From contig CACHLB010000002.1 in NCBI GenBank assembly GCA_902580505.1, positions 1 to 64,000 of the forward strand: 64,000 nt of DNA. The letters run 5' to 3'. The notes beneath the pieces were generated by a model. The model did not search any database. It saw only the letters and a program-made list of their open reading frames with translations, and was not told the origin of the DNA. Made by a program: the position numbers and the translations under genes. The DNA is from an uncultured Pelagibacteraceae bacterium. Lineage in GTDB: Bacteria; Pseudomonadota; Alphaproteobacteria; Pelagibacterales; Pelagibacteraceae. Numbering within the stretch: the first letter of the stretch is position 1; the number at the start of each line of letters is the position of its first letter. Shown one piece after another: positions 35,054 to 42,560 of the stretch.

Positions 35054-35920
35054 ATGAATTTTAAACACAAGTTTGTTTTTTTATTCCCAGGATTGTTTGT
35101 ACTTATTGGAATTTTAATCTTTCCAATTATTTTTACTATTAGATTAAGTCTTTCTGGATGGAATAGTTATACACCAGAAATGAACTTCATAGGTATTACG
35201 AATTATATAAGGTTATTTACTGATGACCCGAGGTTTTGGGAGTCCTTTTTTAGGTTAAGTTTTTTATCTGTTACCACAGTTATTCTTCAATATGTTATCG
35301 GATTTGCTCTAGCGATGATGGTTTGGAGAGAAATAAAATTTAAAAGATTTTTTAGAGTAATTTTTCTAGTACCCATGATGACAACTCCAGTAATAATGAC
35401 AGTTATTTGGAGAACATTTTTTCATGAATCACTAGGTCCTGTAAATGATTTGTTAGGTGGATTAGGAGTAAAACCTATTTTATGGTTGAGTGATCCAGTT
35501 ATTGCTAAGTTTACTGTTATAATTGTTGAGGTTTGGCAATGGACACCGTTTATGTTTTTGCTATTACTAGCTGGACTTTTGTCACTTCCAAAAGAACCCT
35601 TTTTGGCAGCCGCTATAGATGGAGCAAGTCCATTTAGAAAATTTGTTTATGTAACTTTTCCTTTGATGGCTCCAATATCAATTGGAGCAATAATAATAAG
35701 ACTTATCGAGGCTTCAAAAATAATGGATACAGTATTTGTTTTGACTTCAGGAGGACCAGGTACTGCAACTGAGACGTCAAGTTTTTATATTTATATTAAA
35801 GGATTAAGAGAATTTCAGATGGGTTATGCAGCAACCTTATCTTTTACTTATCTTGTCATAATGATTATCAGTTTAACGATAATAGCTAAAGTTTTAACCA
35901 AATTAATGATCAAAGAATAA
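35054..35920 (+). CDS. ABC transporter permease, sugar type (UgpA/MalF-like)
   Basis: A 288-residue inner-membrane permease with six predicted helices. The N-terminal part FKHKFVFLFPGLFVLIG is typical, and the EAA loop contacting the ATPase reads AAIDGASPFRKFVYVTFPLM. It is paired with the next gene, two bases away, to form the heterodimeric channel of the importer whose receptor is encoded upstream. Confidence 0.92.
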   Translation: MNFKHKFVFLFPGLFVLIGILIFPIIFTIRLSLSGWNSYTPEMNFIGITNYIRLFTDDPRFWESFFRLSFLSVTTVILQYVIGFALAMMVWREIKFKRFFRVIFLVPMMTTPVIMTVIWRTFFHESLGPVNDLLGGLGVKPILWLSDPVIAKFTVIIVEVWQWTPFMFLLLLAGLLSLPKEPFLAAAIDGASPFRKFVYVTFPLMAPISIGAIIIRLIEASKIMDTVFVLTSGGPGTATETSSFYIYIKGLREFQMGYAATLSFTYLVIMIISLTIIAKVLTKLMIKE

Positions 35921-35922
35921 CT

Positions 35923-36771
35923 ATGAGCAAACTTTACACTTTTCTTAAATATTTCTTTATTTCATTTTGGACTATATTTGTTGTTGCACCATTTCTATGG
36001 GCTGTATCAACGTCTTTTAAAGACTTCCAATCTGTAAATAGTAAAGTAACCTATATTCCTTGGTTAGATTTCGAACCAACATTGGAGGGTTGGAGAGTTT
36101 TAATTAAATCTCCTGCTAAAGGTGGAGTAGATATTGTTGAGCCTTATTTTAATAGTATTTTTGTAACCTGCACTGCTAGTTTAATAAGTATTGTTCTTGG
36201 TACTCTTGCAGCTTATGCACTATCAAGATTTACCTTTAAAGCCGGATTTGTAAGAAACAACGATATTACTTTTTTCTTCATTTCACAAAGAATCATGCCT
36301 CCAATTGTATTATCAATTCCTTTCTTTATTTTTCTAAGCACAATAGGATTGCTTGATAGCTTGCTAGGTCTAGTGGTTGTATACATCGTTTTATTAATGC
36401 CAATTGCTGTTTGGATTATGGTAGATTTTTTTAATAGAGTTCCAAAAGAATTAGATGAGACTGCATTAATTGATGGGTGCAATCCCTATCAAGCTTTCTA
36501 TAAAGTTGTTTTACCAAATTCAATACCCGGTCTAATTGTTGCAGGAATGTTTTGTATTATTTTTGGGTGGATAGATTTCTTTTTTGCATTTATTTTGACA
36601 TTTACTGAAGTACAACTGTTACCTGTAAAAGTTGTTGCACTTAATTCATCAATAACACCATGGTGGAGCCTTTCGGCATCAGCTTTAGTCTCAGTTGCAC
36701 CATTAATAATCGTTGCATTTGTAGTTGAGAGATATCTATCAAAAGGAAATTTATCAGGAGCATTAAAATAA
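35923..36771 (+). CDS. ABC transporter permease, sugar type (UgpE/MalG-like)
   Basis: A 282-residue permease with six helices, second half of the channel. It shows VVAPFLWAVSTSFK, a transmembrane core including FISQRIMPPIVLSIPFF, and the EAA loop ETALIDGCNPYQAFYKVVLP. Its last base overlaps the first base of the following ATPase gene (TAATG), implying tight cotranslation. Confidence 0.92.
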   Translation: MSKLYTFLKYFFISFWTIFVVAPFLWAVSTSFKDFQSVNSKVTYIPWLDFEPTLEGWRVLIKSPAKGGVDIVEPYFNSIFVTCTASLISIVLGTLAAYALSRFTFKAGFVRNNDITFFFISQRIMPPIVLSIPFFIFLSTIGLLDSLLGLVVVYIVLLMPIAVWIMVDFFNRVPKELDETALIDGCNPYQAFYKVVLPNSIPGLIVAGMFCIIFGWIDFFFAFILTFTEVQLLPVKVVALNSSITPWWSLSASALVSVAPLIIVAFVVERYLSKGNLSGALK

Positions 36772-37850
36772 TGAATTTAATCGGAGAGAAAATTTCTTAT
36801 AAACCTGATGAGCAGTTTCATTTAAACGATGTCTCATTTAATTTTAAAAAAGGTAATTTATATACCATTTTAGGCAGGACTTTATCTGGCAAGACGACAC
36901 TTTTAAAAACAATTGCAGGATTATTAAATCCAGATCAAGGCTCAATTTCTTTTGAGGAAAAAGACTTTATTAAAATACCAGTTTGGGAAAGAAATGTTGC
37001 TATGGTTTATCAACAATTTATTAATTACCCTCATTTAAATGTTTATGAAAACATAACTTTTCCATTAGAACAGAGAAAACTAAGTCCTGAGCAAATAAAA
37101 AAAGATGTAGATGAAGCTCTAAAAACTGTTGGATTAGTTGGATTTGAAAATAGAAAAATTCAGGAATTATCTGGTGGACAGCAACAAAGAGTTGCACTTG
37201 CAAGATCACTTGCAAAAAAAGCAAAAATTTTGTTGCTAGACGAACCGTTAGTTAATTTAGATTATAAACTTAGAGAGCAGTTAAGAGAAGAATTTAAAAG
37301 AATTTTTTCAGAAGGACTATCCCAAGATACAATTTTAATTTATTCAACAACAGATCCCCAAGAAGTAATGGAACTAAATGGAGAAGTAATTGTTTTAGAT
37401 GAAGGGAAGGTATTACAAAAAGGGCCTGCTAAAGAGATTTTTGAAAATCCATCTAATTTAAAAGTTGCAGAAATATCAAATGATCCACCAATGAATGTTC
37501 TGAAGGGCTCAAAAAACTCAAAAAATCTGAACTTTGAGAATATTTCTTTAGAAATTCCAAATCATTTTAAAAATTTAGAAGATAAAGATTATAATTTTGG
37601 AATTAGAGCCTCAGAAATAAAACTTGATGAAAATGGTGAAGAATTCGAAATAGAATTAGCGGAGATTAGTGGTTCAGAAACATTGCTTCACTTAAAAAGA
37701 GGAAATTCAAAAATAATTGCTTTAATCGAAGAAGTAATGAATTTTAAAATTCATGAGAAAGTTAAAATAAATTTTAATGCAAATAAGTTTTATGCTTTTG
37801 GAGAAGATGAAAAATTAGTTTCATCGCCATATGGAGGAACAAATGGCTAA
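36771..37850 (+). CDS. ABC importer ATPase 1 (GlpS-like, H-loop degenerate)
   Basis: A 359-residue ATPase of the MalK/UgpC class with a C-terminal TOBE-like regulatory domain. Walker A is GRTLSGKT (35-42), signature LSGGQ (133-137) and Walker B ILLLDE (153-158) are intact, but the switch His is replaced by Thr194 (STTDP instead of VTHDQ). It is paired with a second, different ATPase encoded next. Two distinct ATPases in one importer locus resemble GlpS/GlpT of the rhizobial glycerol transporter. Confidence 0.88.
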   Translation: MNLIGEKISYKPDEQFHLNDVSFNFKKGNLYTILGRTLSGKTTLLKTIAGLLNPDQGSISFEEKDFIKIPVWERNVAMVYQQFINYPHLNVYENITFPLEQRKLSPEQIKKDVDEALKTVGLVGFENRKIQELSGGQQQRVALARSLAKKAKILLLDEPLVNLDYKLREQLREEFKRIFSEGLSQDTILIYSTTDPQEVMELNGEVIVLDEGKVLQKGPAKEIFENPSNLKVAEISNDPPMNVLKGSKNSKNLNFENISLEIPNHFKNLEDKDYNFGIRASEIKLDENGEEFEIELAEISGSETLLHLKRGNSKIIALIEEVMNFKIHEKVKINFNANKFYAFGEDEKLVSSPYGGTNG

Positions 37851-38916
37851 AATTGATTTATCAAATATTTCTCATACTTATAATCCTCTAGATCCAAAAC
37901 CAACATATGCTCTTAATCCGTTTTCAATGACTTGGGAAAATGGCAAGCGGTATGCAATTTTGGGACCTTCTGGGTGTGGAAAAACCACAATGTTAAACAT
38001 TGTTTCTGGATTAGTGAGACCCTCCAAAGGTGAAATATTATTCGATGAAACACCTGTGACTGATTTAAAAACAGAAGATAGAAATATTGCTCAGGTTTTC
38101 CAATTCCCAGTAATTTACAATACAATGACTGTTTATGATAATTTAGCGTTTCCACTAAGATGCAGGGAATTTACAAAAGAAAAAATTGAAGAAAGAGTAA
38201 AAGCAGTTTCAGATACTTTAAATTTATCGTCATTTTTAAACTCACCAGCAAGAAAATTAACTGCTGATCAAAAACAACTTATCTCTTTAGGTAGAGGGTT
38301 GGTTCGAGAAGACGTTGCAGCTGTTTTAATGGACGAACCTCTTACGGTTATAGACCCAGATTTAAAATTTAGACTTCGAAGAAACTTAAAAGAAATCAAT
38401 GAACAATATAAAACAACATTGGTTTACGTAACTCATGATCAAAACGAAGCTATGACTTTTGCAGAAAATATAATTGTTATGGATCAAGGTCAAATCGTAC
38501 AAGTAGGATTGCCAAAAGATTTATTTGAAAAACCTAAAACAACTTTTGTCGGTTATTTTATTGGCTCCCCTGCAATGAATATATTTCATTCAACTGTTTT
38601 TTCTGATCATGAGGTAAAAATTAATGATACTACTATTAAGACAAATTCAAATTTAGGAAATTTAAAAGATAAAAATGTTAAACTGGGTATTAGATCCGAG
38701 TTCATAGAATTGGCTGAAAAAGAAAAAAGTAATACAGTTAAAATTAAACTTACAAGAGTTGAGGACTTTGGTAATTTCAAGCTCCTTACAGGAAAAATGG
38801 GTGATTTAGTGATTAAGTCAAAAGTAGAAAGAGAAAAACCCATTCCAGATGGAGAATTAAATTTATATTTTCCACCAGAGAAATGTTGCGTTTATTCTGA
38901 TGAAAAATTAGTTTAA
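37843..38916 (+). CDS. ABC importer ATPase 2 (GlpT-like, signature motif degenerate)
   Basis: A 357-residue ATPase. Walker A GPSGCGKT (41-48), Walker B VLMDE and the switch His198 in VTHDQ are intact, but the signature LSGGQ is replaced by LTADQ (139-143). This is the mirror image of the preceding ATPase, so the pair should form one good and one degenerate ATP site. I prefer the ATG at 37843, which has GGAGGA four bases upstream, over an ATG at 37831; either way the gene overlaps the previous one. A C-terminal regulatory domain follows residue 240. Confidence 0.88.
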   Translation: MAKIDLSNISHTYNPLDPKPTYALNPFSMTWENGKRYAILGPSGCGKTTMLNIVSGLVRPSKGEILFDETPVTDLKTEDRNIAQVFQFPVIYNTMTVYDNLAFPLRCREFTKEKIEERVKAVSDTLNLSSFLNSPARKLTADQKQLISLGRGLVREDVAAVLMDEPLTVIDPDLKFRLRRNLKEINEQYKTTLVYVTHDQNEAMTFAENIIVMDQGQIVQVGLPKDLFEKPKTTFVGYFIGSPAMNIFHSTVFSDHEVKINDTTIKTNSNLGNLKDKNVKLGIRSEFIELAEKEKSNTVKIKLTRVEDFGNFKLLTGKMGDLVIKSKVEREKPIPDGELNLYFPPEKCCVYSDEKLV

Positions 38917-38923
38917 GGGATAA

Positions 38924-40222
38924 ATGAAACTCCTAAATTTATCAGCACAACAACTCTTAAAAAAACTTAAAAATAAACAATTAACTTCTGTTGAACTTTG
39001 TAAAGCATATATAAATCAAAAAAAAAAATATGATAAGAATATTCAAGCTTGGGAATATTTTAATGAAAAAAAACTCCTAAGTGATGCAAAAAAATCTGAC
39101 AATCAGAGAAAAAAATTAAAATCTTTAGGAGTTTTGCATGGTCTACCAGTAGCACTTAAAGATATTATCTCAACATCTGAAATGCCAACAAAATATGGCG
39201 CAAGAATAAAATTAAAAAAAAAGAGTAACCTAGATGCTAAAATTGTTGAGCTATTAAAAAGGGCAGGAGCAATAATTATGGGTAAAACCGTAACTTGTGA
39301 ATTAGCTTTCTTATCGCCATCAAAAACCAAAAACCCACATGATTATTCAAGAACACCAGGAGGTTCATCTAGTGGCTCTGCAGCTGTTATTGCATCTGAT
39401 ATGGCACCATTATCAATTGGAACTCAAACGGGTGGATCTGTAATTAGGCCAGCCTCTTATTGTGGAGTTGTTGGTTATAAACCTACCTATGGATTAATCT
39501 CTAGAAATGGTGTTTTGCAAACATCATATAATTTAGATCAAATCGGAGTATTTGGAAAAACAATTAGTGATGTAGAACTTTTATCGAAAGTTTTGTTTGC
39601 TAAAGACGATGCAGATGAAACAACAACAAGTATTAACTTTCTTAATAAAAAAATTAAAATAAAAAAACCAAAATTTGTTTTTTATAAAACAAAACGCTGG
39701 AGAAATGTTGATAGTATTTCAAAAAAATCATTTAGTAAATTTATTTTAAATAATAAAAAAATAGTAAAGGTTGAGACTGCTCCCAAATATTTTGAAGATA
39801 TGATTGATTGTCATACAATTATATATGAGACAGAGATGGCTCAAAATTTCCATCATTATTACAAAACTTCAAAAGGAAAACTTTCTACAGAAATTAAGAA
39901 AGCAATTATTAATGGACTAAAACATTCCGCAAAAGATTATGCTTTAGCTTTAGATACGATGAGAACATATTCAAAAAACTTAGATAGTATATTTGAAAGG
40001 TTTGATGCAATTATAACGCCAAGTAGTTGTGGAATTGCTGACAAAGGATTTAAGACAACTGGGAGTCCAGAATTTAATAAGATTTGGTCTCTTGCACATG
40101 TTCCCTGCATTTCACTGCCAATTTTAAAAGGCGAAAAAAATTTACCTTTAGGAGTGCAAATTATTGGCAAACAATTTGAAGATCTAAGCATGTTAAACCA
40201 CGCCAAAATATTCAATAATTAA
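38924..40222 (+). CDS. Amidase signature family hydrolase
   Basis: A 432-residue amidase (GatA/AtzF-related). The Ser-Ser-Lys triad is visible: Lys79 in PVALKDII, cis-Ser in GGSSSGSAA (146-154) and nucleophile Ser172 in TGGSVIRP. Its length and lack of the GatB/C partners argue for a catabolic amidase, not the tRNA amidotransferase. It lies seven bases after the ABC importer ATPase, so an amide imported by that system may be the substrate; this is only inferred from position. A terminator-like hairpin follows. Confidence 0.88.
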   Translation: MKLLNLSAQQLLKKLKNKQLTSVELCKAYINQKKKYDKNIQAWEYFNEKKLLSDAKKSDNQRKKLKSLGVLHGLPVALKDIISTSEMPTKYGARIKLKKKSNLDAKIVELLKRAGAIIMGKTVTCELAFLSPSKTKNPHDYSRTPGGSSSGSAAVIASDMAPLSIGTQTGGSVIRPASYCGVVGYKPTYGLISRNGVLQTSYNLDQIGVFGKTISDVELLSKVLFAKDDADETTTSINFLNKKIKIKKPKFVFYKTKRWRNVDSISKKSFSKFILNNKKIVKVETAPKYFEDMIDCHTIIYETEMAQNFHHYYKTSKGKLSTEIKKAIINGLKHSAKDYALALDTMRTYSKNLDSIFERFDAIITPSSCGIADKGFKTTGSPEFNKIWSLAHVPCISLPILKGEKNLPLGVQIIGKQFEDLSMLNHAKIFNN

Positions 40223-40239
40223 AGATAATTCATAAACAT

Positions 40240-40258
40240 TTACAATCATAGATTGTAA
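40240..40258 (+). promoter_or_regulatory. Perfect inverted repeat upstream of the TRAP operon (possible operator)
   Basis: TTACAATC (40240-40247) and GATTGTAA (40251-40258) form an exact inverted repeat around ATA. It is not followed by a T-run, so it is not a terminator by itself. Its place about 90 bases before the TRAP receptor start fits a dimeric regulator's operator; no regulator gene is adjacent. Confidence 0.35.
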
Positions 40259-40260
40259 TT

Positions 40261-40283
40261 AAGTGAAAAATCCTCACTTTTTT
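40261..40283 (+). terminator. Terminator after the amidase gene
   Basis: AAGTGA (40261-40266) pairs with TCACTT (40274-40279) around a seven-base loop, followed by a run of T to 40283. It lies 38 bases after the amidase stop and probably separates that transcript from the TRAP operon. Confidence 0.55.
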
Positions 40284-40348
40284 AAAATGACTCTAAGAAA
40301 CATATATGCTTTAAATACATCAGTTAATTAACTTAAAGAGGAGAAATA

Positions 40349-41479
40349 ATGATTAAAGAAAAAAAACTATTGAAGGGTAAAACTCCTTCAAGACGTAAAT
40401 TCTTTAAGGCTGCTGCTGCGACTGGTGTTGCTGCTGTAGCTGCATCATCTTTAGCTGCTCCAGCCGTTGCCAAAGAAAGAATTGAAGCTTCTATGGTAGC
40501 TACATGGGGAAGAGATTTCCCAGGTTTAGGAACTGGTGCGCAAAGATTTGCTCAAAGAATTACAGACATGAGTGATGGAAGAATTCAAGTCACTTACTAT
40601 GCAGCAAACGAGAGGGTTAAAGCGTTTGACTCATTTGATGAAGTTGCTTCAGGTAACTCGCAAATGTATCACGCTGCTGACTACTACTGGGTTAAAAAAG
40701 ATCCAGCTTGGGGTTACTTTACAGCTGTACCTTTCGGTTTCACTTACACTGAAATGAACGCATGGATTAGATTTGCTGGCGGTCAACAATTATGGGATGA
40801 ACTATCAGACAAATTTGGTCTAAAAAACTTTATGTGTGGAAGCACAGGAGTTCAAATGGGCGGATGGTTTAACAAGAAAATAAGAAGCCCTAATGACTTC
40901 AAAGGTCTTAAAATGCGTATGCCTGGATTGGGCGGACAAGTTATCGGTAAACTTGGAGGATCTCCAGTTTCACTTCCTGGTGGACAAATTTACGAAAACC
41001 TTGTTTCTGGTGCAATTGATGCAACAGAGTGGGTAGGTCCATGGAATGATGAAGCTATGAAATTCCAAGAAGCTGCTAAATACTACTACTATCCTGGAAT
41101 GCACGAGCCAGGATCTATGTTAGCATGTGGTACTAACAAATCTTGGTTTACAAGCTTATCAAAATCAGATCAGCTATTAATTGAAGCTGCAGCTGCGATG
41201 GAAAATGACGTTATGATGTCAGAGTACAACGCTAAAAATGGTGCTGCGCTTGCAAGATTAATAAACGATCATGGTGTTAAACTAGAGAAGTTTAGCGACA
41301 AAGTTTATGATGGTTTTGCTAAAGCTGCTAATGAAGTATTTGAGGAAACAAGAGCAAGCAGTGGTCTCGCTGAGAGAATCCACTCTAGTTTCTTACAGGC
41401 TAGAAAAGACATTGGTTCTTGGACCAACTTATCTGACTCACCTTACATTTCTCAAAGAAACAGAGCATTAGGAATGTAA
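40349..41479 (+). CDS. TRAP transporter receptor, DctP family (TakP-like 2-oxo acid type)
   Basis: A 376-residue periplasmic receptor with a twin-arginine signal (SRRKFFKAAAATG, Arg15-Arg16) ending near APAVAK. The body has FKGLKMRMPGLGGQVIGKLG, whose Arg binds the ligand carboxylate, and ATEWVGPWND plus YYYYPGMHEPGS. These match the TakP group that binds 2-oxo or 2-hydroxy monocarboxylates. A strong ribosome binding site precedes it and a terminator hairpin follows, consistent with high expression of the receptor. The two membrane subunits follow downstream. Confidence 0.9.
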   Translation: MIKEKKLLKGKTPSRRKFFKAAAATGVAAVAASSLAAPAVAKERIEASMVATWGRDFPGLGTGAQRFAQRITDMSDGRIQVTYYAANERVKAFDSFDEVASGNSQMYHAADYYWVKKDPAWGYFTAVPFGFTYTEMNAWIRFAGGQQLWDELSDKFGLKNFMCGSTGVQMGGWFNKKIRSPNDFKGLKMRMPGLGGQVIGKLGGSPVSLPGGQIYENLVSGAIDATEWVGPWNDEAMKFQEAAKYYYYPGMHEPGSMLACGTNKSWFTSLSKSDQLLIEAAAAMENDVMMSEYNAKNGAALARLINDHGVKLEKFSDKVYDGFAKAANEVFEETRASSGLAERIHSSFLQARKDIGSWTNLSDSPYISQRNRALGM

Positions 41480-41502
41480 TCTAACTAAATTTAGTTATTA
41501 AA

Positions 41503-41529
41503 GGGCCCATAATTGGGCCCTTTTTTTTT
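41503..41529 (+). terminator. Rho-independent-type hairpin between TRAP receptor and membrane subunits
   Basis: GGGCCC (41503-41508), loop ATAATT, GGGCCC (41515-41520), then nine T. Preceded by a 16-base palindrome (41482-41497). It lies between the receptor stop (41479) and the small permease start (41568), so it likely allows only partial readthrough. Confidence 0.85.
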
Positions 41530-41567
41530 AAACAAAATCGAGTATTACTTAGTTATTTTAAAATACT

Positions 41568-42557
41568 ATGGTGACAAAAAATTCAAATCTTTCTCTATAT
41601 CTTAGAATAATCAGTTATTCAGTTTTAGCTTTTACTTTGGCATTTCTTATAAATAATGTCTTAACAGTTTGGAGTGATTGGCCAGGAATAAAAAAAATTT
41701 TTTCACATTATGAGATGTTTGGATATAAGAAAAAAGCTCTAGAGGGATCTGATTTAAATTATGGTTATATGCAAATTGGATTGTATTTGATTTGTATTGC
41801 TGCAGTCGTTTTTTATGTTTTTAAAACATATAGCCAAACTTTGGAGCAAGATTCAAAAATTTTATCAAGATTTTCAGCATATCTTGTTAGATCATCATTT
41901 TGGGCAGTATTTTTAGTTGGCGTAGCTGACTTTGTTATATCTTTTATGGTTGTTGAAAGATTATGGGAAGCAATCTTCAGTCCTGAAGTAAAAGCATTGA
42001 TGGTTAAAGCCCCTGTAAGAATTACTTATATTCACTTTCCAATAATATTAATATCTTTCGTGATTGGATATTTTACAAAATCAGTTGGTTTTATTTGGCT
42101 AGCAGTATTGGTTGTAGTAAGTGAATTCGTAATTGTATTATCAAGATTTATATTTTCGTACGAACAAGCATTTCAAGGCGATCTAGTTAGATTTTGGTAT
42201 GCTGCACTTTATTTGTTTGCTAGTGCATACGCATTAATTCACGAAGGGCACGTAAGAGTTGACGTACTCTATTCTTCTTTTAGTGAAAAGAAGAAGGCAT
42301 GGACAAATATGGTTGGATCGGCAGTTCTAGGAGTACCACTTACATTAATAGTTATATTTTTAGGTCTAAACGGAAAAGCCAGCATTATAAATGGTCCTGT
42401 TGTAGCTTTTGAAGTTACGCAACAAGGATCTAATGGTCTCTATCTTTTATATTTGATGGCTGTTTATCTAGCTGTTTTTGCTGTTACGATGTTAATTCAA
42501 TTTACTAGCTATTTTATGGAAAGTAGTCACAAAATCTTAAAAGGTGTCAAAAATTAA
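41568..42557 (+). CDS. TRAP transporter small permease (DctQ family, extended)
   Basis: A 329-residue inner-membrane protein; the usual DctQ length is about 160 to 200. The C-terminal half (about 190-310) is the DctQ domain, with RFWYAALYLFASAYALIHEGHVRVDVLYSSFS and four helices. The N-terminal 180 residues add further hydrophobic helices (about 12-30, 65-85, 108-130, 150-165). It works with the large permease beginning three bases after its stop. Confidence 0.85.
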   Translation: MVTKNSNLSLYLRIISYSVLAFTLAFLINNVLTVWSDWPGIKKIFSHYEMFGYKKKALEGSDLNYGYMQIGLYLICIAAVVFYVFKTYSQTLEQDSKILSRFSAYLVRSSFWAVFLVGVADFVISFMVVERLWEAIFSPEVKALMVKAPVRITYIHFPIILISFVIGYFTKSVGFIWLAVLVVVSEFVIVLSRFIFSYEQAFQGDLVRFWYAALYLFASAYALIHEGHVRVDVLYSSFSEKKKAWTNMVGSAVLGVPLTLIVIFLGLNGKASIINGPVVAFEVTQQGSNGLYLLYLMAVYLAVFAVTMLIQFTSYFMESSHKILKGVKN

Positions 42558-42560
42558 ATT

